From contig JBPOHK010000004.1 in assembly GCA_052035645.1 (NCBI GenBank), positions 30,843 through 94,842 on the forward strand: DNA of 64,000 nt, in the 5' to 3' direction. The notes under the pieces were generated by a model. It saw only the letters and a list, made by a program, of their open reading frames with translations. It made no database searches and had not been told where the DNA came from. The DNA is from RPQJ01 sp052035645. Its GTDB lineage: Bacteria > Pseudomonadota > Gammaproteobacteria > Steroidobacterales > Steroidobacteraceae. The position numbers and the translations under genes are program-made. Positions 8,826 through 18,652 of the stretch are shown here, in pieces (the first letter of the stretch is position 1; each line of letters opens with the position of its first letter).

Positions 8826-9217
8826 CTGCCGCCCTCCTGTCGTCGCATCAGCACGGCTACCGCCACCACCAGCCCGGCCTCGTCCGTCAGCGTGACGTGT
8901 CCTTCGCCGGCACCCAGCTGGTCGCGCAGGCGCCGGCCGCGTTCCGACCAGATGACCTCGGGCCGGCCCCAGGCGTTGGGCTGCACGCCCACGTCGCGGA
9001 TCCAGATGCCGTGCGCAAAGCCCGTGCCGAGCGCCTTCACGATCGCCTCCTTGGCGGCGAAGCGCATGGCCAGGAACCGCACCGGCCGCTTGTAGGCGCG
9101 GAACCCGGCTTCCTCCTCCGGCATCAGCAGGCGGCGGACGAAATGCTCGCCGTGGCGCGCGTACGTCTCCTCGATGCGCGCGAGCTGCACGACGTCCGTG
9201 CCGATGCCGAAGATCAT
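8822..9217 (-). CDS. acpS: Holo-[acyl-carrier-protein] synthase AcpS
   Basis: Transfers 4'-phosphopantetheine from CoA to acyl carrier protein. The 131 residues match the family. It begins MIFGIGTDVV with metal ligand Asp8, and RFAAKEAIVKALG holds Glu57. The C-terminal HVTLTDEAG strand is also typical. It sits directly downstream of pdxJ (7-base gap), the usual gammaproteobacterial order. Confidence 0.95.
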   Translation of the reverse strand: MIFGIGTDVVQLARIEETYARHGEHFVRRLLMPEEEAGFRAYKRPVRFLAMRFAAKEAIVKALGTGFAHGIWIRDVGVQPNAWGRPEVIWSERGRRLRDQLGAGEGHVTLTDEAGLVVAVAVLMRRQEGGR

Positions 9218-9224
9218 GCCTCGC

Positions 9225-9977
9225 TCACGCCCCCGTGCGCAGGCCGCGGCGGGCCTCGACCATCAGCGAGCGCATGTCGCCGACCGCCCGGGCGAGGCCG
9301 TCGAACACGGCGCGCGCGACGATCGCGTGGCCGATGTTGAGCTCGACGATCTCCGGGATCGCGGCCACCGGCTGCACGTTGTGGTAGTGCAGGCCGTGCC
9401 CCGCGTGCACCGTGAGGCCGATATGGGCGCCGAAACGCGCCGCCTCGACCAGGCGCATGAGTTCCTTCGCCTGGTGCTCGCCGGTCGCCTCCGCATAGGC
9501 GCCCGTGTGCAGTTCGACCACAGGCGCGCCGGCCGCGAGGGAGGCCTCGAGCTGCGCGGGCTCCGGGTCGATGAACAGCGACACCCGGCTGCCGGTCTCG
9601 CGCAGCGCCGCACACACCTCGCGCAGCCGCGCGAGCTGGCCGGCCACGTCCAGACCGCCCTCGGTGGTGAGCTCGGCGCGCTTCTCGGGCACGAGGCAGA
9701 CGTCCTGCGGGCGCACGTCGCGGGCGATCGCGACCATCGCGTCGGTCGCCGCCATCTCGAGGTTCATGCGCGTCTGCAGGGCCGCGCGCAGGCGCCGCAC
9801 GTCGTGGTCCTGGATGTGGCGACGGTCCTCGCGCAGGTGCAGCGTGATGCTGTCCGCGCCCGACTGCTCGGCGACCAGCGCCGCGTACAGCGGGTCGGGG
9901 TAGGACACGCCGCGCACCTGGCGCAGCGTCGCCACGTGGTCGATGTTGACCCCGAGCCGGATGGGATGGGTGAGCAC
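9225..9977 (-). CDS. pdxJ: Pyridoxine 5'-phosphate synthase PdxJ
   Basis: Condenses 1-deoxyxylulose 5-phosphate with 3-amino-2-oxopropyl phosphate in the last step of de novo vitamin B6 synthesis. The 250-residue TIM barrel begins with RLGVNIDHVATLRQVRG and contains ITLHLREDRRHIQDHDV and HAGHGLHYHNV, all highly conserved. The start is GTG 9977, preceded by a strong GGAGG that lies over the end of recO, so translation is coupled. Confidence 0.96.
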   Translation of the reverse strand: MLTHPIRLGVNIDHVATLRQVRGVSYPDPLYAALVAEQSGADSITLHLREDRRHIQDHDVRRLRAALQTRMNLEMAATDAMVAIARDVRPQDVCLVPEKRAELTTEGGLDVAGQLARLREVCAALRETGSRVSLFIDPEPAQLEASLAAGAPVVELHTGAYAEATGEHQAKELMRLVEAARFGAHIGLTVHAGHGLHYHNVQPVAAIPEIVELNIGHAIVARAVFDGLARAVGDMRSLMVEARRGLRTGA

Positions 9978-9981
9978 TCGA

Positions 9982-10731
9982 TCAACCTCCGTCGGCGCGC
10001 GCGCCGTGGGCGCGCATTTCGATCAGCACCTCGCGGGTGCGCAGCGGCCGGCCGTCGAGGCACTGGTCCAGCGCCGCCCGCAGCAGGCGCCGGGCGTCGG
10101 CCAGGCTGCGCGGGTCCGCGAGTTCCTCGCGCGCCAGCGAGAGCAGCGACGCCCCGGAAAATATCAGGCTTCCCTCGGCCACTCCATCGACCCGCTCGGC
10201 CCCGGCGTCGACGCGATACCGGTAGGCGAGCCCCGCCTCGACCGGTGCGCCGCTCGCCGCCTCGTGCTCGAGCGCGAGGCCCCAGCCGAGTTCGTCCAGC
10301 AGGCGTTTCTCGAACAGCCGCAGCGCCCGCGGCGCATCCGCGGCCGGATCGACCAGCGAGGCGACCAGGGCGGCGTAGGCGTCGAACAGGGCCGGGTGCG
10401 GATCGTGCCGCTCGAGCAGCTTCAGCAGCAGTTCGTTGGCGTAGAACCCGCTCATCAGGCGGTCGCCGGCGAGCGCGGCGGGCGGGCGGGCGCGCTCCGC
10501 CCCGGTCAGCTGCCCTGCCTCGCCGCGCCCCGTCCACGACACCAGCAGCTCGCCGAACGGCTGCAGCGCGGTGCCGGCGCCCGAGGCGGACTTGCGCGTG
10601 GCGCGGGCGAACACCGACACGCGACCGTGCGAGCGGGTCAGCAGCTCGAAGATCCGGCTGCTGTCGCGCCACGGGTAGTGGTGCAGCAGGTACGCCGGCT
10701 CCAGGCTGACCCGCCGCGCCGACACGCTCAC
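9982..10731 (-). CDS. recO: DNA repair protein RecO
   Basis: Helps load RecA on SSB-coated single strands in the RecFOR pathway. The frame extends further upstream, but the family N-terminus (VSLEPAYLLHHYPWRDSSRIFELLTR, OB fold) follows GTG 10731, which overlaps the era stop as GTGA; this start gives 249 residues. The helical C-terminal domain includes GFYANELLLKLLERHDPHPALF. The zinc cysteines of some RecO proteins are absent, as in many gammaproteobacteria. Confidence 0.92.
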   Translation of the reverse strand: MSVSARRVSLEPAYLLHHYPWRDSSRIFELLTRSHGRVSVFARATRKSASGAGTALQPFGELLVSWTGRGEAGQLTGAERARPPAALAGDRLMSGFYANELLLKLLERHDPHPALFDAYAALVASLVDPAADAPRALRLFEKRLLDELGWGLALEHEAASGAPVEAGLAYRYRVDAGAERVDGVAEGSLIFSGASLLSLAREELADPRSLADARRLLRAALDQCLDGRPLRTREVLIEMRAHGARADGG

Positions 10732-11690
10732 GACTCGAGCCCGAACTTGCGCAGCGCGTTCTCGTCGTCCGACCAGCCTTCCTTGACCTTGACCCAAAGC
10801 TCCAGGTGGACCTTGCGGTCGAACTGCCGGTTCATGTCGAGGCGGGCCGCCCGGCCGATCTCGCGCAGCAGCTCTCCGCCCTTGCCGATCACGATCGCCT
10901 TCTGGCTCGTGCGCTCGACCCAGATGACCGCCTGGACGACGGTCTTGCCGGGTTCGTCCTGCGAGTCGCCCATGCCCTCGATCTCGACGACCAGTCCGTA
11001 CGGCAACTCCTGCTGCAGGCGCAGCATGAGCTTCTCGCGGATGATCTCCGCCGCGATGAAGCGCTCGGTGGCGTCCGTCACCTGGTCCGCCGGGTAGATC
11101 AGGTCCGATTCCGGCAGGTACCGCGCGATGACGGCCGGCAGCCGCGCGAGGTTGGCGCCCCGGGTGGCCGAGATCGGCACGACCTCGACGAACTCCGCCT
11201 TCTTCGTCAGCTCCTCGATGAACGGGAACAGCCGTTCCTTGGGATGCACGCGGTCGACCTTGTTGATGAGCAGCAGGACCGGCCGGCCGGCGCCCTTCAG
11301 CCCGGCCAGCGCCCGCTCGTCCTCCTCGGTCCAGCGCAGCGCCTCGACCAGGAACAGGTTGACGTCGGAATCGGCGAGCGACGCGAGGGCCGTGCGGTTC
11401 ATGTACCGGTTGATGGCCTTCGGCTGGTTCGCGTGGATGCCCGGCAGGTCGACGAACACGATCTGGAAGCCGGGCTCGGTGAGCACGCCGTGGATGCGCG
11501 TGCGCGTGGTCTGCGGCTTCGGGCTGACGATGCTGATCTTCTGCCCCAGCAGGGCGTTCAGCAGGGTCGACTTGCCGACGTTCGGCCGGCCGACCAGCGC
11601 GGCGAAGCCGCAGCGCAGCGGCCCGGCCCCGCCCGGCCCGCCCGCCTCGTCGGCCTCGTCCGCCTTGCCCGCCTCGTCCTCGATGTTCAT
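10728..11690 (-). CDS. era: GTPase Era
   Basis: Ribosome-assembly GTPase acting on the 16S rRNA 3' end. From ATG 11690, which overlaps the rnc stop as ATGA, the product is 320 residues. It has G1 GRPNVGKS (34-41), G3 DLPGIH, G4 NKVD, and a C-terminal KH domain with VIGKGGELLREIG. A longer frame upstream reads into rnc and is rejected. Compared with E. coli Era it has an extra Ala/Asp/Gly-rich stretch of about 18 residues before the G domain. Confidence 0.96.
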   Translation of the reverse strand: MNIEDEAGKADEADEAGGPGGAGPLRCGFAALVGRPNVGKSTLLNALLGQKISIVSPKPQTTRTRIHGVLTEPGFQIVFVDLPGIHANQPKAINRYMNRTALASLADSDVNLFLVEALRWTEEDERALAGLKGAGRPVLLLINKVDRVHPKERLFPFIEELTKKAEFVEVVPISATRGANLARLPAVIARYLPESDLIYPADQVTDATERFIAAEIIREKLMLRLQQELPYGLVVEIEGMGDSQDEPGKTVVQAVIWVERTSQKAIVIGKGGELLREIGRAARLDMNRQFDRKVHLELWVKVKEGWSDDENALRKFGLES

Positions 11691-12376
11691 GCCTGCATCC
11701 GCTCCAGCGCCGCCAGCACGCGCTGCGCCGCTTCCTGTTCCGCCTTGCGCCGGCTCGCCCCCTCGCCGCGCTCGCGCAGGCCGAGCGCCTCCGCCTCGCA
11801 GCTCGCGACGAACCACTGGTCGTGCGGCTCGCCGCTCACCTCTTCCATCGCGTAGCGCGGCAGCGCGAGTCCACGGCTCTGCAGCGCCTCCTGCAGGCGC
11901 GTCTTCGGGTCCTTGAGGTCCTGTGCCGTCGGCAGCGCCGCGAGGCGCCCGGCGAACAGTTGCTCGACGACCGCCTGCGCGCGCTCCAGGCCGCCGTCCA
12001 GGTAGACCGCGCCGATCACCGCCTCCAGCGAATCGGCGAGGATCGAGCCGCGGCGGAAACCGCCGCTCTTGAGTTCGCCGCCGCCGAGCCGCAGCTGGTC
12101 GCCCAGGTCGAGTTCCGCCGCCACGTCCGCGAGCGTGCGGCTGCTCACCAGCGCCGCGCGATAACGGCTGAGGTCGCCCTCGCTCGCCTCGGGATGGCGC
12201 CGGAACGCCAGCACGGCCACCACGAAGTTAAGCACCGAATCGCCGAGGAACTCGAGCCGCTCGTAGTTGGCGCGACCGGCGCTGCGATGCGTGAGCGCGG
12301 CCTCGAGCAGCGCCGGGTCGTCGAACGCGTAGCCCAGTCGCCTGGCCGACCAGTCGCCTGCGGTGTGCGCGCCCAA
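11687..12376 (-). CDS. rnc: Ribonuclease III
   Basis: Double-strand-specific endoribonuclease for rRNA and mRNA processing. 229 residues: a catalytic domain with signature NYERLEFLGDSVLN (Glu42, Asp46) and DSLEAVIGAVYLDGG (Asp115, Glu118), then a dsRNA-binding domain ending RRKAEQEAAQRVL. The best start is TTG 12376, three bases after the TAG of the DUF4845 gene; no ATG or GTG lies before the conserved core. Confidence 0.95.
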   Translation of the reverse strand: MGAHTAGDWSARRLGYAFDDPALLEAALTHRSAGRANYERLEFLGDSVLNFVVAVLAFRRHPEASEGDLSRYRAALVSSRTLADVAAELDLGDQLRLGGGELKSGGFRRGSILADSLEAVIGAVYLDGGLERAQAVVEQLFAGRLAALPTAQDLKDPKTRLQEALQSRGLALPRYAMEEVSGEPHDQWFVASCEAEALGLRERGEGASRRKAEQEAAQRVLAALERMQA

Positions 12377-12379
12377 GGC

Positions 12380-12745
12380 CTACTGCGTGATCGTCACGGA
12401 CTTGTTGAACTTGACGAGCAGGTACACGTTGTAGACGAACGGCACCTCGTACTCGTAGTCGGCGACCAGCTCGTAGCCCTCGCCAACCTTGTTGATCTGG
12501 ATATCCTTCCAGTCGATGCCGGAGACGTCTTCCACGTCCCAGCGCCGCGTGAGCGACTTGCGGATCAGGGTCGAGTTGGTTTCGATCGCCGAGTGCTCTT
12601 CCTTCACCTGCTCGAGCGAGCGGGCGATCTTCATGTAGTCCAGGTAGACCGGGACGAGTCGGATGCCCGCGTACACGGCGACGCCGAGGATGGCGAGGAT
12701 GACGACGATGCCGAGGAACGTGGCGCCGCGTTGACGCTGGATCAT
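12380..12745 (-). CDS. DUF4845-type single-pass membrane protein
   Basis: 121 residues, beginning MIQRQRGATFLGIVVILAILGVAVYAG: one N-terminal membrane helix with a short charged leader reminiscent of pilin-like proteins. A periplasmic domain of about 95 residues ends in a beta-rich YELVADYEYEVPFVYNVYLL. The family is regularly found between lepB and rnc in Gamma- and Betaproteobacteria, and its function is unknown. It lies 18 bases downstream of lepB and ends in TAG. Confidence 0.85.
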   Translation of the reverse strand: MIQRQRGATFLGIVVILAILGVAVYAGIRLVPVYLDYMKIARSLEQVKEEHSAIETNSTLIRKSLTRRWDVEDVSGIDWKDIQINKVGEGYELVADYEYEVPFVYNVYLLVKFNKSVTITQ

Positions 12746-12763
12746 GTCGCTACTCCCTGTTTC

Positions 12764-13552
12764 TCATTGGATCGCCGTGCCGATGCGGCTCCAGATCGGC
12801 GCCGCGTGGGGCAGGTTCCAGTTCATCCAGATGCGAACGGCCTTGCCGACGACGTTCTCGACCGGCACGTAGCCGACTTCCGGGAAACGGCTGTCGCGGC
12901 TGTTGTCGCGGTTGTCGCCCATGAAGAAGTAGTGGCCCGCGGGCACCACGTCGTCGAAGTCGTAGGACGGGCGCTCCGGGATGTACAGCGTGCGGTGCGT
13001 GACCTCGCCCAGCTGCTCGATGCCGATCTGCGCCCGCGGCGTGCTGTTGAACGCCTCGAACCAGCCGTCGAGCCGGACGTCCTGCAGCACCCCGTTGACG
13101 TAGACGCGCTTCTCGCGCACCACCACGTGGTCGCCCGGCAGCCCGACGAGGCGCTTGATGTAGTTGGTCGAAGGGTCGGACGGCAGGCGGAAGACGACGA
13201 CGTCGCCGCGCCGGGGCTCGCCGAGCTCGACGACCTTGGTGTTCACGACCGGCAGGCGCAGCCCGTAGGTGAACTTGTTGACGAAGATGAAGTCGCCGTC
13301 GAGCAGGGTCGGCATCATCGAGTCGGACGGGATGCGGAACGGCTCGAACAGGAACGAGCGGATCACCAGCACCAGCAGGATGATCGGGAAAAAGGAGCGG
13401 GCGTACTCGACGAGCACGGGCTCCGGGGCGGCCGGCGCGGCACCGACCACGGCGGCCGCGCGCCGCGGGCGCAGGACCCAGGCGTCCACGGCCCAGACCA
13501 GGCCCGTAACCACGGTGGCGACCACCAGGATGAAGGAAAAGTCGAAAACCAA
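12764..13552 (-). CDS. lepB: Signal peptidase I
   Basis: Inner-membrane serine protease that removes signal peptides from exported proteins. 262 residues: two membrane segments (about 5-24 and 52-68) and a periplasmic catalytic domain. Ser78 in IPSDSMMPTL and Lys133 in YIKRLVGLPGD form the Ser-Lys dyad; GDNRDNSRDSR is a further conserved box. The usual IPSGSM reads IPSDSM here. The start is TTG 13552, with an in-frame TGA two codons upstream and an AGGTGA-like ribosome site. Confidence 0.95.
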   Translation of the reverse strand: MVFDFSFILVVATVVTGLVWAVDAWVLRPRRAAAVVGAAPAAPEPVLVEYARSFFPIILLVLVIRSFLFEPFRIPSDSMMPTLLDGDFIFVNKFTYGLRLPVVNTKVVELGEPRRGDVVVFRLPSDPSTNYIKRLVGLPGDHVVVREKRVYVNGVLQDVRLDGWFEAFNSTPRAQIGIEQLGEVTHRTLYIPERPSYDFDDVVPAGHYFFMGDNRDNSRDSRFPEVGYVPVENVVGKAVRIWMNWNLPHAAPIWSRIGTAIQ

Positions 13553-13642
13553 GCGTCACCTCGCGACGGCGGCCGGCAGTATTGAGTATTTCCCCGGCGC
13601 CATCAATGCCTTACGTCACACCCCGGACCGGCGCCGGGGGCC

Positions 13643-15439
<1,797 letters not shown>

Positions 15440-15488
15440 GCGGTGCAGGTGATCCGCCGGCCGAACGGCCGGCCAGCAAAAGGCGCGA

Positions 15489-15731
15489 TTATAGCCGCAG
15501 CGCCCGCCGGACCCGTGCCCGGTCGTAGCGGCCCTCGCAGACGACCTCCCCGCCCTGCTCCAGGACCGGCACCCGCAAGCCGTACCGGGCGGCGAGACCC
15601 GGGTCGCCATCCACGTCCACGGTGGCGAACGCGGCGCCCGGCGCCAGGTCCAGGCTCAGCTCGAGCAGGAACTCCTCGCAGAGATGGCAGCCGTCGCGCA
15701 CCAGCAGGCGCAGTCCGGCACCCGTGGGCAA
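15489..15731 (-). CDS. Glutaredoxin/DUF836-like CxxC protein
   Basis: About 80 residues with a thioredoxin-like fold: strand LRLLVRDGCHLCEEF (CHLC active site), a helix, then FATVDVDGDPGLAARYGLRVPVL with the cis-proline VPV, then a short C-terminal helix. Glutaredoxin-like proteins of this type are common beside rseB or lepA in xanthomonad-type genomes. The start is probably TTG 15731, just inside the rseB stop region; CTG 15737 is an alternative. Substrate unknown; thiol-disulfide exchange is inferred from the motif. Confidence 0.78.
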   Translation of the reverse strand: MPTGAGLRLLVRDGCHLCEEFLLELSLDLAPGAAFATVDVDGDPGLAARYGLRVPVLEQGGEVVCEGRYDRARVRRALRL

Positions 15732-15733
15732 GC

Positions 15734-16747
15734 TCAGCGCTCGGGGCCGACCGCAGGCGGCCGGGCCGGGGTGATCGGGGCGACGGAGGTCGCCACCTCG
15801 CGCACGGTGTCGGGCGGCACCTCGCCCACGGCCGTCACGACGTGCCCCTGGATGCTGGTCGAATAGGCGTTGGCCGAGCCCATGCTGGAGGATTCGGGGG
15901 GCGTCGGGCCACGGGGGTGGCCCGGCTCGATGAAGACCGAGATGGCCGCCATGCCGTCGGAGAAGATCAGGTGCTGGGCCGGGACCGGCGAGCCCGGCAG
16001 GAGCTGCACGCGGCTGGCCACCAGCCGGAAGCCCGGCGGCAGGCGCATCGGGCGCCAGCTGCCGCCGGACTGGGCCACCGCGGGCGGCGGACCCTTGCGG
16101 CCGGTACGGACCCACTGGAAGCCGGTGGCGTCCACCGCCGGCTCGACCTCGCTGTCGGCGATGCGCCGCTGCATCTCGAGGCTGGTGAAGGAGATCTGCT
16201 CGACCGGCTTGCCCTCGCCATTGGCGACCACGGAGCGCAGCGGCATCGCCGTCGCCTCGTCCAGCCACAGTCGATACCCGTAGCGGTAGCGGTCGCGCGG
16301 ACGGATGTCGACGACCTGGACGTCTCGACCGAGCAGCTTGTGCCCCGGCCGGACGGCGAGGTCGTAGAACGCCTCCAGCTGCGCCTGCGGGTTCGGCAGC
16401 GCCGTCAGCAGCGAGCCCTCGTCGTTGCGCGGCTCGACCAGCACCACGCGGCGGTCCGGCAGGTAGGCGTGCACCTCCTCGCGCGTGCGGATGATCTCCC
16501 GGCCGCTGCCGTCGAGCGAGACGAGCCGCTCGTAGCTGCGGCCGTCCTCGACGCGGTGCACGATGCGCATGGACTCCGACTGGCCGGGCGTGCTGTGCGT
16601 GAACAGGCCGACGTAATTGCGGGTGGCGAGCGCCTCGGTCATGCGCTCGAGCCACTGCCGGGCCTCCTCGGGCGAGGCGCAGGCGCTGCCGGAGGCGACG
16701 GCCAGCACCGCGGCCACGGCCCAGACGCTCGCCTGCCGGACGTGCAC
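15734..16747 (-). CDS. rseB: Sigma-E regulatory protein RseB (MucB)
   Basis: Periplasmic protein that binds the anti-sigma factor RseA, shields it from DegS and senses mislocalised lipoprotein or LPS. About 337 residues: a signal peptide (VHVRQASVWAVAAVLAVASG, cleavage near SACA-S), a LolA-like N-terminal domain, and a smaller MucB C-terminal domain ending before a Pro/Ala tail. The start is set at GTG 16747, nine bases after the rseA stop; TTG 16759 overlapping that stop is an alternative. Confidence 0.9.
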   Translation of the reverse strand: MHVRQASVWAVAAVLAVASGSACASPEEARQWLERMTEALATRNYVGLFTHSTPGQSESMRIVHRVEDGRSYERLVSLDGSGREIIRTREEVHAYLPDRRVVLVEPRNDEGSLLTALPNPQAQLEAFYDLAVRPGHKLLGRDVQVVDIRPRDRYRYGYRLWLDEATAMPLRSVVANGEGKPVEQISFTSLEMQRRIADSEVEPAVDATGFQWVRTGRKGPPPAVAQSGGSWRPMRLPPGFRLVASRVQLLPGSPVPAQHLIFSDGMAAISVFIEPGHPRGPTPPESSSMGSANAYSTSIQGHVVTAVGEVPPDTVREVATSVAPITPARPPAVGPER

Positions 16748-16755
16748 GGCCGCGC

Positions 16756-17322
16756 TCAAGGGGCGTCCTGGGCCTCGAAGGAGACCCGCTGCAGGCCGGG
16801 GTCGGCCGCGAGCAGGCCCGTCCACGCGCTGCGTCGCGCGATGGGCGAGGAATACTGGCTGTGGGCCACCAGGTAGCCGGCGAGCCGCTGGCTCTGGGCC
16901 GGGGTGGGATTCACGGCGCCCGCGAGCGAGGCGGTGGCCAGCGTGGCAGGGCGCTCGTCCGGGTCCGTCGCCGGGCCGTTGAGCGGGTTGAAGTACGTGA
17001 ACGCGACCAGCGCGAACCCGGCGGCGACGGCCGTGGCGAAGGCGGGCCGCTTCCAGAAGGCCGGCGAACGGCGGGGGGCCGGCCCGGCGGGCACCGCTGC
17101 GACGGCCGGCGCCTCGAGCGCGGCGGCGACGCGAGCGGCGAATCCGGGGCTGGCGATCTCGCCGCCCGGCGCGCGCAGGGCCTCGCCGATCAGCGAGTAC
17201 CGGCCGAAGGAACCGCGCAGTTCCGGATCCCGCTCCATGCGACGCACCAGCAGGCCGATTTCGTCCTGCGGCAATTCGCCGTCGAGCAGCGCGGACACCT
17301 GTTCACGAATCTGGTCTGTCAT
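16756..17322 (-). CDS. rseA: Anti-sigma-E factor RseA (MucA-like)
   Basis: 188-residue single-pass inner-membrane protein. The N-terminal cytoplasmic sigma-binding domain starts MTDQIREQVSALLDGEL and includes RRMERDPELRGSFGRYSLIGEAL. One membrane helix lies at about 93-110 (FATAVAAGFALVAFTYF). The periplasmic tail of about 75 residues would bind RseB and be cut by DegS. It follows rpoE by 16 bases, the standard rpoE-rseA-rseB cassette. Confidence 0.92.
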   Translation of the reverse strand: MTDQIREQVSALLDGELPQDEIGLLVRRMERDPELRGSFGRYSLIGEALRAPGGEIASPGFAARVAAALEAPAVAAVPAGPAPRRSPAFWKRPAFATAVAAGFALVAFTYFNPLNGPATDPDERPATLATASLAGAVNPTPAQSQRLAGYLVAHSQYSSPIARRSAWTGLLAADPGLQRVSFEAQDAP

Positions 17323-17338
17323 GGGCGTGTTTCTGCGT

Positions 17339-17995
17339 TCAATCCAGCAGCGGCTTCAGGTGGCGGTCGATCGCCTCGCGGGCGCGGAAGATTCTGGAGC
17401 GCACGGTACCGACCGGGCAATCCATGGCAGCCGCAATCTCCTCGTAGCTGAGACCCTCGACCTCGCGCAGGATGATGGCCGTGCGCAGGTCCTCGGGCAG
17501 TTCCTCGATCGCCCGGTTGACCGTGCCGCGGATCTCCTCCGACAGCACGTTGGCCTCGGGCGTGTCCGTGTGCCGCATGCGCGACTCGACGGCGGACTGC
17601 TCGTTCTCGCTCAGGTCGGCCTCGTAGTCGAGCGGTCGGCGCTGGCGGGAGGCGATCGAGTTGCGCGCGGTATTGACCGCGATCCGGTACAGCCATGTGT
17701 AGAAGGCGCTGTCGCCGCGGAAGGAACCGAGCGCGCGGTAGGCCTTGACGAACGCCTCCTGGGCGACGTCCTCCGCTTCAGCCGGATCCCGTAGCAAGCG
17801 CGCGACCAATTTGACGACCTTGTGCTGGTACCTGAGGACCAGCAGGTCGAACGCGCCGCGCTCGCCCCGCTGGGCCCGCTTCACGAGTTCCAGATCGCTC
17901 TGCTCGACCCCGGCGGAGGGGCGTGGCTCGCCGTCTGCAGGCTCGTGCGGCCTCATAGACCCGTCGGAGGGGGGAAAGTTCGCCATGGGACGCAT
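17339..17995 (-). CDS. rpoE: RNA polymerase sigma factor RpoE (AlgU)
   Basis: ECF sigma factor for envelope stress. Region 2 contains GAFDLLVLRYQHKVVKLVARLL and AEDVAQEAFVKAYRAL; region 4 contains ELPEDLRTAIILREVEGLSYEEIA and GTVRSRIFRAREAI. The longest frame gives 218 residues, against about 191 in E. coli. Starts at 17986 (MANF) or 17956 are also possible, and no clear Shine-Dalgarno decides. It is the first gene of the leftward envelope-stress and housekeeping run and lies 26 bases after the ygfX-like gene. Confidence 0.96.
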   Translation of the reverse strand: MRPMANFPPSDGSMRPHEPADGEPRPSAGVEQSDLELVKRAQRGERGAFDLLVLRYQHKVVKLVARLLRDPAEAEDVAQEAFVKAYRALGSFRGDSAFYTWLYRIAVNTARNSIASRQRRPLDYEADLSENEQSAVESRMRHTDTPEANVLSEEIRGTVNRAIEELPEDLRTAIILREVEGLSYEEIAAAMDCPVGTVRSRIFRAREAIDRHLKPLLD

Positions 17996-18021
17996 ACGAG
18001 GCTACCGCAATGGGCCCTGCC

Positions 18022-18411
18022 TCACGAGCCGACCTCGGCCCGGCCGGCGCGCAGGCGCAGGCAGGCACGACGCAGCACGGTGGCCGGCACGTCCCCGGGC
18101 AGGAGCCAGAGCGTCCGCGGCCGCCCCATGGCATCTCCCGGCCGGGCCGCGACGACCAGGGACGGCCCGAGCCGGCGCACCTCGGCCTGCGCGTCGATCT
18201 CGACGGCCCCGCGCAGCGGACGGCGACGGGCGAGCATTGCCGCGAGACTCATTCCAGAGGCGAGCAGCACCCCCCACCCCACCGACCCGTGGGCGGCCGC
18301 GACCCAGCCGGTCACGACGGCGGCGAGCAGCACCAGGGCGTCGGCGACCCGGTCGGCCCGCAGTCGGTCAGGCAGGTTCAGCGGGATCCCGGCGGATGCG
18401 CGCGATGACAT
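18022..18411 (-). CDS. YgfX (CptA)-like membrane protein
   Basis: 129 residues from ATG 18411. Two membrane helices (ALVLLAAVVTGWVAAAHGSV, WGVLLASGMSLAAMLA) are followed by a soluble domain with a LWLLPGDVPATVLRRACLRLR stretch resembling the end of YgfX. Membership is supported by placement right after sdhE, overlapping it by 44 bases, as in enterics where ygfX is paired with sdhE (ygfY). YgfX was described as an inhibitor of cytoskeletal proteins and also as an SdhE partner; neither role can be read from sequence. Confidence 0.68.
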   Translation of the reverse strand: MSSRASAGIPLNLPDRLRADRVADALVLLAAVVTGWVAAAHGSVGWGVLLASGMSLAAMLARRRPLRGAVEIDAQAEVRRLGPSLVVAARPGDAMGRPRTLWLLPGDVPATVLRRACLRLRAGRAEVGS

Positions 18412-18637
18412 GACGCAATCCTTCCTCGGACGCAGTGGCGCGGCCGACAAGATACCCAAAAAGCTCGGGGTCCGGCAGGTCCAGCAATTGCGCGAAGGAC
18501 TGCTGCTCGGCGGGTGCCGCCCCGGGGTATTGCTGCTCGAGGTACCGGGTGAGCAACTGGTCGAGTTCGCGCATGCCGCGCCGGCAACGCCAGCGCAGCC
18601 GCTGCACCGTCCGTTCCGCCGTCCCCTGCCCGGTCAT
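18368..18637 (-). CDS. sdhE: FAD assembly factor SdhE
   Basis: 89 residues. Promotes covalent attachment of FAD to SdhA. The conserved RGxxE motif is RGMRE (20-24) within WRCRRGMRELDQLLTRYLE, followed by the helical LLDLPDPELFGYLVGRA segment typical of the SdhE/SDHAF2 family. It sits 15 bases after sdhB, which fits its role in maturing the enzyme encoded upstream. Confidence 0.92.
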   Translation of the reverse strand: MTGQGTAERTVQRLRWRCRRGMRELDQLLTRYLEQQYPGAAPAEQQSFAQLLDLPDPELFGYLVGRATASEEGLRHVIARIRRDPAEPA

Positions 18638-18652
18638 CGGCGCGCGCGCGGC

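Noticed and set aside
13621..13639. CCCCGG...CCGGGG hairpin as a terminator between lepA and lepB
   Set aside because: No T tract follows on the minus strand, and lepA-lepB are normally co-transcribed.
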